Shown here one piece after another: positions 54,199-63,834 of a DNA stretch of 64,000 nucleotides. A program made the translations under genes and the position numbers. Origin of the DNA: an uncultured Corynebacterium sp. (GTDB taxonomy: Bacteria; Actinomycetota; Actinomycetes; Mycobacteriales; Mycobacteriaceae); the NCBI RefSeq assembly GCF_946222305.1, contig NZ_CAMIHZ010000009.1:6458-70457 (forward strand). The letters are read 5' to 3'. The notes beneath the pieces are model-generated. The model was not told where the DNA came from and made no database searches. It was given only the letters and a program-made list of their open reading frames with translations. Position 1 is the stretch's first letter. Each line of letters opens with the position of its first letter.

Positions 54199-55093
54199 CT
54201 TCCCGTGCCACCCGAGCAGCTATGCGCAGTTTGCGGTGGTGAGGGACCCGCACCCGCCGATGAGCGATGACCGCTGCCGGAGTTCTTTCCAGCTCATTGG
54301 TGAGCTCCGCAAAGAGGTCGTAGGCCAGCTGCACCCCATCTCGTGCTTGGGGAGGCAGTAGAGGGACTCCCTCGCGCGCTGCGCTCAATTCATCCCGGAT
54401 CTCGCGGATAATTGCTGACTTAGCTGTGTCCGTCAGCCCTTCTTCAGCGACCTGCGGTAGATAGATTCTGGCCAAGTCGGCCGAATCATGGCGATAATCC
54501 CGCAGGAAATTCACCTTCTGGAACGCGGAGCCGAGAGAATATGCGGCCATGTGCGCTTGTGTCTGTTCTTCTTCGGACAGCGGATTGCCGTTGAGCTGCG
54601 CAGTTTTCGTAAATACCGCGTTACACATCCAGCCGATGACACCAGCGGAGCCGTGAATATACTGCGCCGCCGCTGCAGAATCATAGGCTACGGGTTCTGG
54701 ATGCGTGGCGCTTTGCGCGTCCAAACGCATTGAATGGAAAAAATCGCGGATGTGTTGCGCATCAAGTTGTGCCCAGCGTGCGGTATTAGCGAAGGCCTGT
54801 AATGAAGGGTTAGGGCTAAAGCCATCACTAATGGCGGTGAAGGTGGCATGTTCGTACTCATCCAAAACTTCTAGAATCCGTGCACCCGTTAGATTTGCGC
54901 CGGCAGCTGCGCCGTCCACTATCTCGTCAGCAACGCGAACCATGCCGTAGATGTTCTGAATATGTGTACGCACAGGCTCACCCAGCAGCCGACACGCAAG
55001 CGAAAAGCTCGAAGAATACGACCGGATGATGTCTTTGGCGACTACCTCAGCGACACGGGAATACTGCGAGAACGCAGCTAGCGAAGATCTCAT
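54125..55093 (-). CDS. crtB: Phytoene/squalene synthase family protein
   Basis: 322 residues. The two prenyl-diphosphate metal motifs are VRVADEIVD (DxxxD) and NFLRDYRHD. SYSSSFSLACRLL at the start is typical of the family. Condenses two prenyl diphosphates head-to-head, probably to phytoene. No other carotenoid genes are in the window. Its 3' end overlaps the convergent transpeptidase gene by 74 bases, the extra part being a low-complexity basic tail. Confidence 0.88.
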   Translation of the reverse strand: MRSSLAAFSQYSRVAEVVAKDIIRSYSSSFSLACRLLGEPVRTHIQNIYGMVRVADEIVDGAAAGANLTGARILEVLDEYEHATFTAISDGFSPNPSLQAFANTARWAQLDAQHIRDFFHSMRLDAQSATHPEPVAYDSAAAAQYIHGSAGVIGWMCNAVFTKTAQLNGNPLSEEEQTQAHMAAYSLGSAFQKVNFLRDYRHDSADLARIYLPQVAEEGLTDTAKSAIIREIRDELSAAREGVPLLPPQARDGVQLAYDLFAELTNELERTPAAVIAHRRVRVPHHRKLRIAARVAREATARRFRPSTSPTESSSHPTHRGH

Positions 55094-55205
55094 GATGCCC
55101 CCTACTGTAGCGCGAGTGTGTCTGAACTCATCTCTAGAATGGGGTCTGATCCCGCCTTGAGTGGGAAGTAGAAAATGGAACGCGTCTTCCGAAGGAGGAT
55201 TGAAA

Positions 55206-55418
55206 ATGAGTCAGCAACTATTCAAGGTAGAAGGCATGAGCTGCGGTCACTGTGAGGCAGCAGTGCGCGAGGAAGTTTCGAAGATCCCGGGAGTGACGAC
55301 CATTTCGGTGAGCGCACAGGAAGGCTCTCTGCAGGTTGACGATGATGGGACCGTCGAGGCGAAGGATATTATCGCGGCTGTTGACGAGGCGGGGTATGAC
55401 GCCACGTTGGTGGACTAA
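55206..55418 (+). CDS. copZ: Copper chaperone, heavy-metal-associated domain
   Basis: 70 residues from the ATG at 55206, with GAAGGAGGA seven bases upstream. One HMA domain with the metal site GMSCGHC at residues 10-16. Delivers Cu(I), but no copper ATPase is next to it. Confidence 0.93.
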   Translation: MSQQLFKVEGMSCGHCEAAVREEVSKIPGVTTISVSAQEGSLQVDDDGTVEAKDIIAAVDEAGYDATLVD

Positions 55419-55427
55419 CTGAAGCCC

Positions 55428-55958
55428 TTAGTCGGACTTCAGTTGTGCACTGCTGAAGTAGCGCCGATCTTTGAAGATTAATGCGGGAATATCGTCTTCA
55501 GGGTGTGCTGGGTCTGGAGCTTTCAGCACATCCGTTACTTCGGCAGCAATGAGAGTGGATTCTCCCGCACGGGCGGCATCGAGAATGTGCACTCGCAGCA
55601 CCGCCCGCGCATTCGCCAAGAGTGGTTCCCCCGTCTTGGCACGTTGCCATCCTTGGTCTTCGCTAAAGCGAGCCGCCGAGGATTGTGCGAAAGACGTGGC
55701 GATAGAGGATTGGGCGTCGGAAAGAAAGTGCACCAGTTGGCTGTCGGAGCGTAAGATGCGTTCGGCCGAGCCCGTTCGTTTCATGAGGGAGAAGCTTATG
55801 GAGAGGGGATCGAGGTTCAGGGAGGCAACGCTCGAGACAGTGATGCCGGCCGGTTCTCCGTCAACGGTTGCGGTGATTAATGCGACTCCTGCAGGATGAC
55901 CTCGGAAGATGTCGCGGAACGCGGCTTGCTGGCACGACGTTTGTGTGGGGTCGGTCAT
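55428..55958 (-). CDS. Flavin reductase-like (FMN-binding) protein
   Basis: 176 residues from the ATG at 55958 (GGAGG 11 bases upstream). FRGHPAGVALITATVDGEPA, GITVSSVASLNLDPLSISF and FLSDAQ match the flavin reductase family that supplies reduced flavin to monooxygenases. Partner unknown. Convergent with copZ, nine bases apart. Confidence 0.88.
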   Translation of the reverse strand: MTDPTQTSCQQAAFRDIFRGHPAGVALITATVDGEPAGITVSSVASLNLDPLSISFSLMKRTGSAERILRSDSQLVHFLSDAQSSIATSFAQSSAARFSEDQGWQRAKTGEPLLANARAVLRVHILDAARAGESTLIAAEVTDVLKAPDPAHPEDDIPALIFKDRRYFSSAQLKSD

Positions 55959-56072
55959 CGCGAGCAGAATCCTCCGTGCGAAAAGGTTGCGGAACGGTTT
56001 AAAGCATTTCTTGCTTTTCACTTAATTACTGTAGTCCTTTGCTGCTCCGACGCCCCGCGGTGGCCCGGAAAC

Positions 56073-56118
56073 GTGAAAGCGCCCAGCCCTTGTGAGATCA
56101 AGGGCTGGGCGCTTTCAC
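56073..56118 (-). terminator. Very strong hairpin terminator of the giant surface protein gene
   Basis: Perfect 19-bp stem (GTGAAAGCGCCCAGCCCTT with its complement), eight-base loop. Only a short TTT follows on the minus strand. The preceding ~40 bases (56036-56065) hold a GACGCC element. Confidence 0.85.
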
Positions 56119-56202
56119 GAGGAAGCTCAAAGGCAAGTTCGAGCTTCGAAGGGGAGACGTGGGTACTTTACGGTGTCACTCGAAGTACCCTGCTTTAAGC
56201 CC

Positions 56203-59200
56203 CTAATCTTCCTCGCGACGCCGACGCAAGAGCATCAGTGCCCCGCCTGCCAGTAGTGCGGCGAGCGCAATTCCCGTCGTGATGGCCAGACCAGATAGGC
56301 CAGTCATTGCCAATTGGCCGGAACGCGACGAGTTATTCGCGGAGCCATTTGCGTCAATTCCTTCGCGACCACCTTGGTTTCCTCCGCTGACCCCGTTTGT
56401 GATTGGGGCTTGCGGGTTGGAACCCGTGCTTGGTTGGGTTGGTCGTGCGACATTGGCCCCGGAATCTCCAGGCGTTCCAGACCTGCTTGGCTTGCCCGAA
56501 CCATTGGACTTGCCCGGCTGACTTGAGCCTTGCTTTCCTGGTTCGTTCGGCTTAGAAGTGCCTGGTTTGCCTGGCTTGCCTGGCTGACTTGGGGCGGCCG
56601 AACCCGGCAGGGTGGTGCCGGGGCGTGGTCCCATGGGGGTGCTGCTGCCCAAAGCTCCACCAGCGATTGCGCCGATAATTCCAGCGATGATTCCCTTATC
56701 AAGCGGATCGATACTCGACCCGCCCGGCTTATCCGGTTGCTCTGGGGTTGTGGTGTCGTCGCCTGGGTTGCCAGGTTGCTCTGGGGTTGTGGTGTCGTCG
56801 CCTGGGTTTTCCGGGGCTGCCACCGTGATCTGGATGGTATCGATAACCTTGCCATCGCTATCCTTCACAGTCACGACTACCACAGAGCCGGGAGCTGCAT
56901 CCGGATTGACCTTCACAGTAATGGAGCCATCTGGGTTCAAGGTCGCTTCGCCTGGGCCATCAGTGCTTACAGTGGTTCCTGGCTGCACCGGACCGCCGGT
57001 GTTTGGAACGGCAACAGTAGCGCCGGCTGCGGCGCTTCCGCCAGTCCAAATGGGGCTGACTCCGTTGAGCGGTGCGGGCGTCACGTTGATTTCCACCCAA
57101 GCAGTATGCGGATCAGCACCCGGTACCGTGGCGATCACTGGCACGCGAATGAGAGTACCCGGCTGTGCATCCTTTGGAACGGTTACGGTAACCGCACCGT
57201 CCGTACCGATCTTCATATCGGTTGGCGCGCCAGGTCCCGGGGTGAACGTGGTTCCCGCTGGCGTATCAACAGCCTTGCCATTGTCAGTGAAGACTGGAGG
57301 CAAGGTCGTGATCTGTTGACCAGGGCTCGCCTGAACGGAGCCATAGACAGGTACCGCAGTAGAGGCAGACGGATCCTCAGGTGCAGCCGTGCTCTCGACG
57401 ACGAAAGGTACGTTGACAGTTTCCGTCGTGCCATCTGGGTAGGTCACAACCACCGGGATGTAGTAGGTACCAGGCTTCTTCCAGCTTGGGACCTCCATAT
57501 GGATCTCACCGGTTTGCGGGTTGATGGACTTCGCCGAGACCGGATGTTGGTCACCCAGTGCAAACGTCGTTCCAGCAGGGAACTCTGCGCCGGACGCGTC
57601 CTTCGGTGCCGGGATATCGTGCACGTCGTTTGGTTTCACAGTTGTATCGGTGACGTAGACCGGCTGGTAGACATCAACGTCGTGTGTTGTGCTCGGCACT
57701 GTCGGGTTACCGACGCTGACCGGAGCGTAGACGATATCCTCGGAACCATCTGGGTACTTCACAACGACAGGAACAACGTAGTTACCTGGAGGAACATCAG
57801 CCCCCGGCTGGATAGTGATGGATCCATCAGGATTCACCGTTGCCCATTCAGGTGCATTCTGCCCCTTCGTGAAGGTTGTGCCGCCACCAGGCACGGTACG
57901 ATTCTCCCAAACGGGCGCAGTTGTGACTGGTTCACCACCGGCATTTACCGTGGTTGTTGGGTAGGACGCGTGGTAACGGGTGTTGTCCGTTTGCACACTC
58001 GGTGTGGTTGTTCCCGAGTTAGTTACTTCAATAGGAACAGAGATGTAGTCCTTCAAACCATCCGGGTAGGTCACGACTACCGGCATGTAGTACGTGCCCG
58101 GAGCCACACTCTCTGAGGGGTTCGCAATTACCGTTCCTTCTGGGGTGACCGTCGCCCATGATGGGTACGCGACACCTGGGGAGAAGGTGGTTGGTCCGGC
58201 CGGGGATTTATCGTTCTCCCACTTCGGAGACACGCTGAGTTCTTTGCCTGCTTCCACAGAGTTGTTGGTTGGGTAAACAGGCTGGTAGAGCTCTGGATTG
58301 GTCTTTGATGGAACCGCAGGTGCTTCGACGATGACCGGCACGTTCACGATCTCAGTTGTCCCATCTGGGTAGGTCACAACGACAGGAACGATGTAGGTAC
58401 CAGCAGGTACGTTGTCCCCTGGCTTGACATCAATGGACCCATCAGGATTCACAGCCGCCCAAGATGGTGACGTGTCGCCCGCGGTGAATTTCACATCACC
58501 ATTGGGTTTGTTGTCGCCCCAATTAGGTGCGCTTACCGTAGCGGTTTCCCCAGCCTTGACTGTGGTCGGTGCGCCGTAGGTGGGTTGGTAAGTGCTTGCA
58601 TCCACGACGACGGGAGGCACGGACGTTCCTGGAGCGGCAGAAACTACGACAGGAACTGTGACGACTTCCTGGGAACCGTCCGCATAGGTGACCTCTACCG
58701 GAATTACGTAGGTACCGGCCGCCAGCTTTTCGTCGGCTGCAAAGGTGATGGAGCCATCTTGGTTAACAGTAACTCCTGCGGGAGCGCCGGTTGTGGCGGC
58801 GAAGCTTACGGGCTGGCTTGGCTTGAGGTCGTTCTCCCAAGAAGGAACAGCGATGTCGACGGTTTTGCCGGCCTCAACCTTGGTGTCCTGCGCATACACC
58901 GGAGTGTAAGTCTGTTGCTTGGAAGGAGCTGTTACTGCCACGGGGACGTTGATGCGCTCATTCGTTCCATCCGGATAGGTGACAACAACTGGAACCAAGT
59001 AATCGCCAGCGGGCACGTCTGCGCCAGGCTTGACTGTGATGGAACCATCAGGGTTCACAGTCATCCACGAAGGGGCACCGTCTGCTAATGCGAACTTCGC
59101 GTCGTCTGGAGCCTTACCATCTGCCCATTGAGGAGCTGGGATGTTAACCGGATCGTTCGATCCAGCACGCGCCGTTGTATCGGTTGGGTACACCGGCTGA

Positions 59201-62200
59201 TAGGACGATGCCTGGGTTAATGCTGGAGGTGTTTGGACGCCCTCAACATGTACCGGAACAGTCACAATGTCGCGTGAGCCATCTGGGTAGATAACACGGA
59301 CGTGAAGAACCACATCCGAGGTCGTCACATCGGCCGGTGGGTTCAAGGAAATGGATCCGTCGGAGTTGACCTTCGCCCAGTCGGGGAGAAGTGCACCTTC
59401 GAATGTCGTGCCTGCCGGAAGCGGATTGTTGTTGGCATCCGTTGGGACGGGAACCACCGAGGAATCTCCGGCCTTTACAGCGTTGTCCTGCTGATACTTC
59501 GCGTCTACCGAGTTGGTAGTCGGATCAGTCGTCTGATCTGCCGGTTTAGCTGTCACCGAGAGCTTCATCGTCACTGTGTCAGTGGTGCCATCTGGATAGG
59601 TGACCTTCACGGTAACTGGGTAGTCGCCCGGCGTTACGTCCGCACCAGGTGCTAAAGATAGGGTGCCATCGGAGTTGACGGTGACCCACGGGTAGCTGTC
59701 CCCGGTTTGTTCGAAGGTCGTGCCGGAAGGCATCGACGTTCCGTCTGCGTTCAGGGGAGCAGGGATCGTGCGTTCGGCACCTTGCTGAATGCTGACATCA
59801 GGATACGTCGGTGCATTCGCCTCGTTATCGGGAACCTCTGGATCCGGTGTTACGGAAGGCGCTGACACAGTCACTTTAACGTTGACTACTTCGGAAGTGC
59901 CATCGGTATATGTGACCTGAATCGGAACGGAGTATTCTCCCGGTGCTACATTTTCGTCAGCTTTCAGCTGGAGGGACCCGTCCTCATTGACGGTGACCCA
60001 CGCAGGGGTATCTCCCGCAGCGGTAAACTTGGTGCCAGCCGGCATCGCGGCGCCATCAGTATTCAGAGGTGCAGGAACCTCATGCGGTACGCCTTGAACA
60101 ACTGATTCTGGCGTGTAGGTCGGCTGGTAGGCATCGACCAACTTGCCTTCCGGAGCTGGCGGCGCGGGAACCTCGGCGACCTTGACAGCAGCGGTCACAG
60201 TCTCGGACGTTCCATCAGGGTATGTGACAAGAACCTTGATCGTGGTATCGCCGGTTGGCGTGGAATCCGTTGGATTTACCGTGATGGTGCCATCTGGATT
60301 GACCGTTGCCCACGCAGGTACATCAGCACCAGGGGCGAACTTGGTCCCTTCAGGCAATGGTTGACCGTTGTCGAGGGGTGCCGGCAAAGTTGCGGTATCG
60401 CCCTGCAAGACAGTGCTGTCGGCATATACCGGATTGAAAGTTTGATCATTCGGTGCAGCCGGTGGCTGTGGTGCTGGGGTCACCTTAATTGTGGTGGTCA
60501 CACGCTCGGTGGTGCCATCTGGATAGGTCACCTCTACCGAAACCGGATAGTCACCGGGGGCGACATCCGTGCCGGGCTTAGCAGTCAGCGAACCGTCTTC
60601 ACCGATCGTTACCCAGCCTGGAGCGGGGGCATCTAATGCGAACTTCGTGCCCGTCGGCAGGGCCAGACCAGTGGAGTCAACTGGTGCCGGAATATTCTGT
60701 TCAGCACCTTGTACGACGGAGTTGTCTTGGTATTTCGGGTCGTAAACCGTGTTCTGTGGAACGCTCGGCGCCGGCGGGGTTGGGCTGACCGTCACTGTGG
60801 CCGCAATGGACTCGGTAGAGCCATCTGGGTAAGTAACTGTGATTGGAACTGCGTAGTCACCAGGCTCCACGTTGGAACCTGGCTTGACAGTGAGAGAGCC
60901 GTCGGGATTGACCTGAATCCAATCAGGTACCTTCGCGCCGTCCGCGTTTCCGCCGGTGAACTTGGTACCTGCAGGTGGGGCAGTACCGTCAAAGTTCAAC
61001 GGGGAGGGAACTTCCGCGGTGGTGCCAGGGAGCACAGTGATGGGATCGTAGACAGGTTCGTTGGTCGTGGCTTGCCGCGCGGGCGCAGGTGCGGTCACGT
61101 TGATAGTGGCCGTGATCGTTTCCTTGGAGCCATCTGGGTACGTCACAACGACCGGTACGGTGTACTCGCCTGCGGCTGTGCCCTTTGGCGGAGTGAAGTC
61201 CAGAGAACCGTCAGAGTTGACCTTTACCCAATTGGGCGTATCGGGATCTGCAGTGAATGCGCTTCCTGTTGGAGGGAGGGAGCCATTGGAGTTCAATGGT
61301 GCAGGAACTGACGCCGCGCTGCCAGCGACCACAGTGGTCGGCTGGTAACTCGGATCATTCGTCTCCGCTAAAGGTGCAGCCTTAGGCGGAGCCTGCTTGA
61401 CATCAACCACTACATCGATGAGGTCATTGGAACCATCTGGGTAAACCACGACGACCTGCATAGTCACGGGACCGGCTGGCACATCGGTACCAGGAGCTGC
61501 AGAGATGGACCCATCGGCATTGAGGGTTGCCCACGCAGGGAAATTCGGGCCCGGAACGAACTGGGATCCAGTGGGTACCGCCGAGCCGTCCTTGTTAATA
61601 GGCAATGGGATCAGAATCTGAGTGCCTTGCACCACAGCAGTGTCTTGGTAGTCAGGCTCATTCGTAGCATTGAAGCGTTGAGCCGGGGCGATCGGAGGAG
61701 CGATCTTTAGCGAAACGTCATCAACGTGATTCTTGACCACGGTGCCATCGGGAAGCGTGATGTCGTATGTCAGCTTCACGTTATCGGCAGTTCCAGCAAC
61801 AGTGGGGGTTCCAGTGATAGTGCCCGTAGCCGGGTTGAAGCTCAAACCAGCTGGGAGGTTCTCAGCAGACTTGAGTGTGTACGTGGATCCTTCTGGAAGG
61901 CCAGTTGGTTCGACCTTCTGCACGTACGCATCGCCCACGATGCCATTGACCAGTGGCACATCAGTAATCGAAATCGGAACCGTGTTATTGAGCTTGAGTG
62001 TCTGTCCATCAGCTGTAGTAATGGTGGAAACGACCGCTACATCCCAGGTTCCCGCTGTGGTTGGCGTACCGGTGATCTTTCCGGTGGCAGGGTCCATCGT
62101 CAGTCCGGGAGGCAGATTGGAAGCAGCGTAGTTGACCTTTGCGCCGGCCGGAATGGACTGGGCGATGGAACCCGAATAGGCGTCGCCCACAGAACCAATA

Positions 62201-63834
62201 GGCGTGACTGCCTTAAACGGCAGGGCAATGAATGAGTCAGCTGCGAACTCTTGGCCCGCCTTATCCAACAAGGTAGCGGTGTACACCTGGCTCGCTGCCA
62301 GCTTTGGATCGACGGTATAGGTGGATTTTGGGAGATTGCCGATGCCGTCGGTGATGAGTTTTTCTTCTTTGACAACGTTGCCCTGTTCATCCCACCACTT
62401 CACGGTGTAGGGAGTATTCGGGACCAACCCGCTCGCTGAAGTATATGCCGTATCGCCAGGGCGGGCGGGATTGTTGGTGTTGTCATAGTTCACCACATCG
62501 AACTTCGGCGTGCCGGGATGCATGGGGAAGTTAACGTTAGAGTAATTAAACAGCACACCTGCGGCGCCGATCACACCAGTGGAATCGGTGAGATCCGTGT
62601 CCGTGATGTTTTGGAACATTGGCACCTGCATCGAAGCCATGGTGACGTTCTGAGTCGTTGCCGATGTGGGGAAGACATACATGTACTTGGCATTGATGTG
62701 CTTCGATAACGCCTGCGATTGGTACCACGTGCCGTCGGTCGGTGAGTTGGCAACCTTTCCGTACAAACTTTTATCTGCAAAAGTTCCGGCGTTGCTGTAG
62801 CTATTGCCGTAAATGCCGTTGAACTGTAGTAGGTAGTTGCCGTTGGTATCGGTGAATCCGCGAACGGTTTCCGCGATGCCTGATTGGCCGGTTTCCTTCT
62901 GGTAGTCGGCCAAGATTTGCTGTTGGGCCGCTTGGAATGCTTTTTGCGACGCCCCCGAGTTTTTCGCGAGCCACGCATCGAATCGGCGGGCGACCTCATC
63001 GTTGACGTAGGAGCCGATGACCTCCACATTTGGGGCGGGCACATCGCCTAGCCCAGGGTTGTACTGCGGGTAAGCGGTTGCCCCCCAAGTATGAGCCTGA
63101 TCCCAATAGATGGTTCCGCGAACCCAACCGCCGTCATCTTGGATGCTGGAGGAAGAATCTGTGCGAGTCGCTGGTTCGCGCCACTGCCAGTCTGTAGGTA
63201 GCTCCTGAAGGGAGATCTCCCAGTTGTAAACGCGGTTTGCTCCGCTGGCGAGGTTCCACGCGGCGTTATCGCGTTTCGTGGAAGTGCCGATGGGGTAGGA
63301 CTCGGTGTGAGAAATGGTGTACCCATTAGGGGCTACTGCCCAGACACGCAGCTGCTCGCCGGGGATTGCCTCGAAAGTGTGCACCTTGCCATTGGCATCG
63401 GTCCACGGCTTCATGAGGATAGAATAGCGACCAGCCTGGCCAGCAAGGTTCTTGGATGTGGTGGTGTAGGTAGGGGAAACGGCGCCATCTTTGTCAATGA
63501 AGTAGGCCTTGATGGTGACACCGTTTTTAAATTCGTCCCCATTGTTATGGAAGTTTTGCAGACCGCCGCGATCTACGAAAATTTGCCCATTGACCGTGTA
63601 CTGTCCTTGCCACGTGCCATCAGAGGCAACTTCAGTAACGGCTGTGTTGCTGATCTGTGTGGAATGGGAATCGTGGGGGTCGAAAGATTGAACAACTACT
63701 GTGCCGGAAGTGATCACGGTGACGATGGCACCTGCGGCTAGTACAGCGCGCATCCGATCTTTGAACATGAGTCGTCGTACAGCCGGTGCAAGGTTATTGC
63801 GATGGCGGAAGTGGCGGGAACGAGTTGAGGACAT
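56203..63834 (-). CDS. Giant cell-wall-anchored protein with YPDG (Rib-like) repeats
   Basis: 2543 residues. GAAAGGACC precedes the ATG. A basic N-terminus with one hydrophobic helix (~28-48) acts as signal. The N-terminal ~500 residues are non-repetitive, followed by putative Ig/He_PIG domains (GTITGTPTVAGT). I then count fourteen repeats of ~85-95 residues of the type PSWATVNPDGSITV ... PAGDY ... VTYPDGT (twelve YPDG, one YTDG, one YADG). A Pro/Gly/Lys/Ser-rich wall-spanning region comes before the sorting signal LAMTG, a membrane helix and RRRREED. Expected to be attached by a housekeeping sortase and to project as a rod-like adhesin. Confidence 0.9.
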   Translation of the reverse strand: MSSTRSRHFRHRNNLAPAVRRLMFKDRMRAVLAAGAIVTVITSGTVVVQSFDPHDSHSTQISNTAVTEVASDGTWQGQYTVNGQIFVDRGGLQNFHNNGDEFKNGVTIKAYFIDKDGAVSPTYTTTSKNLAGQAGRYSILMKPWTDANGKVHTFEAIPGEQLRVWAVAPNGYTISHTESYPIGTSTKRDNAAWNLASGANRVYNWEISLQELPTDWQWREPATRTDSSSSIQDDGGWVRGTIYWDQAHTWGATAYPQYNPGLGDVPAPNVEVIGSYVNDEVARRFDAWLAKNSGASQKAFQAAQQQILADYQKETGQSGIAETVRGFTDTNGNYLLQFNGIYGNSYSNAGTFADKSLYGKVANSPTDGTWYQSQALSKHINAKYMYVFPTSATTQNVTMASMQVPMFQNITDTDLTDSTGVIGAAGVLFNYSNVNFPMHPGTPKFDVVNYDNTNNPARPGDTAYTSASGLVPNTPYTVKWWDEQGNVVKEEKLITDGIGNLPKSTYTVDPKLAASQVYTATLLDKAGQEFAADSFIALPFKAVTPIGSVGDAYSGSIAQSIPAGAKVNYAASNLPPGLTMDPATGKITGTPTTAGTWDVAVVSTITTADGQTLKLNNTVPISITDVPLVNGIVGDAYVQKVEPTGLPEGSTYTLKSAENLPAGLSFNPATGTITGTPTVAGTADNVKLTYDITLPDGTVVKNHVDDVSLKIAPPIAPAQRFNATNEPDYQDTAVVQGTQILIPLPINKDGSAVPTGSQFVPGPNFPAWATLNADGSISAAPGTDVPAGPVTMQVVVVYPDGSNDLIDVVVDVKQAPPKAAPLAETNDPSYQPTTVVAGSAASVPAPLNSNGSLPPTGSAFTADPDTPNWVKVNSDGSLDFTPPKGTAAGEYTVPVVVTYPDGSKETITATINVTAPAPARQATTNEPVYDPITVLPGTTAEVPSPLNFDGTAPPAGTKFTGGNADGAKVPDWIQVNPDGSLTVKPGSNVEPGDYAVPITVTYPDGSTESIAATVTVSPTPPAPSVPQNTVYDPKYQDNSVVQGAEQNIPAPVDSTGLALPTGTKFALDAPAPGWVTIGEDGSLTAKPGTDVAPGDYPVSVEVTYPDGTTERVTTTIKVTPAPQPPAAPNDQTFNPVYADSTVLQGDTATLPAPLDNGQPLPEGTKFAPGADVPAWATVNPDGTITVNPTDSTPTGDTTIKVLVTYPDGTSETVTAAVKVAEVPAPPAPEGKLVDAYQPTYTPESVVQGVPHEVPAPLNTDGAAMPAGTKFTAAGDTPAWVTVNEDGSLQLKADENVAPGEYSVPIQVTYTDGTSEVVNVKVTVSAPSVTPDPEVPDNEANAPTYPDVSIQQGAERTIPAPLNADGTSMPSGTTFEQTGDSYPWVTVNSDGTLSLAPGADVTPGDYPVTVKVTYPDGTTDTVTMKLSVTAKPADQTTDPTTNSVDAKYQQDNAVKAGDSSVVPVPTDANNNPLPAGTTFEGALLPDWAKVNSDGSISLNPPADVTTSDVVLHVRVIYPDGSRDIVTVPVHVEGVQTPPALTQASSYQPVYPTDTTARAGSNDPVNIPAPQWADGKAPDDAKFALADGAPSWMTVNPDGSITVKPGADVPAGDYLVPVVVTYPDGTNERINVPVAVTAPSKQQTYTPVYAQDTKVEAGKTVDIAVPSWENDLKPSQPVSFAATTGAPAGVTVNQDGSITFAADEKLAAGTYVIPVEVTYADGSQEVVTVPVVVSAAPGTSVPPVVVDASTYQPTYGAPTTVKAGETATVSAPNWGDNKPNGDVKFTAGDTSPSWAAVNPDGSIDVKPGDNVPAGTYIVPVVVTYPDGTTEIVNVPVIVEAPAVPSKTNPELYQPVYPTNNSVEAGKELSVSPKWENDKSPAGPTTFSPGVAYPSWATVTPEGTVIANPSESVAPGTYYMPVVVTYPDGLKDYISVPIEVTNSGTTTPSVQTDNTRYHASYPTTTVNAGGEPVTTAPVWENRTVPGGGTTFTKGQNAPEWATVNPDGSITIQPGADVPPGNYVVPVVVKYPDGSEDIVYAPVSVGNPTVPSTTHDVDVYQPVYVTDTTVKPNDVHDIPAPKDASGAEFPAGTTFALGDQHPVSAKSINPQTGEIHMEVPSWKKPGTYYIPVVVTYPDGTTETVNVPFVVESTAAPEDPSASTAVPVYGSVQASPGQQITTLPPVFTDNGKAVDTPAGTTFTPGPGAPTDMKIGTDGAVTVTVPKDAQPGTLIRVPVIATVPGADPHTAWVEINVTPAPLNGVSPIWTGGSAAAGATVAVPNTGGPVQPGTTVSTDGPGEATLNPDGSITVKVNPDAAPGSVVVVTVKDSDGKVIDTIQITVAAPENPGDDTTTPEQPGNPGDDTTTPEQPDKPGGSSIDPLDKGIIAGIIGAIAGGALGSSTPMGPRPGTTLPGSAAPSQPGKPGKPGTSKPNEPGKQGSSQPGKSNGSGKPSRSGTPGDSGANVARPTQPSTGSNPQAPITNGVSGGNQGGREGIDANGSANNSSRSGQLAMTGLSGLAITTGIALAALLAGGALMLLRRRREED

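Noticed and set aside
56530..58116. 528-codon plus-strand open frame opposite the giant surface protein
   Set aside because: Trp/Arg/Ser-rich shadow of the repeats.
56900..61700. Regular repeats suggesting a CRISPR array
   Set aside because: The unit of ~270 bases is coding and encodes the YPDG domains; there are no short identical repeats with unique spacers.
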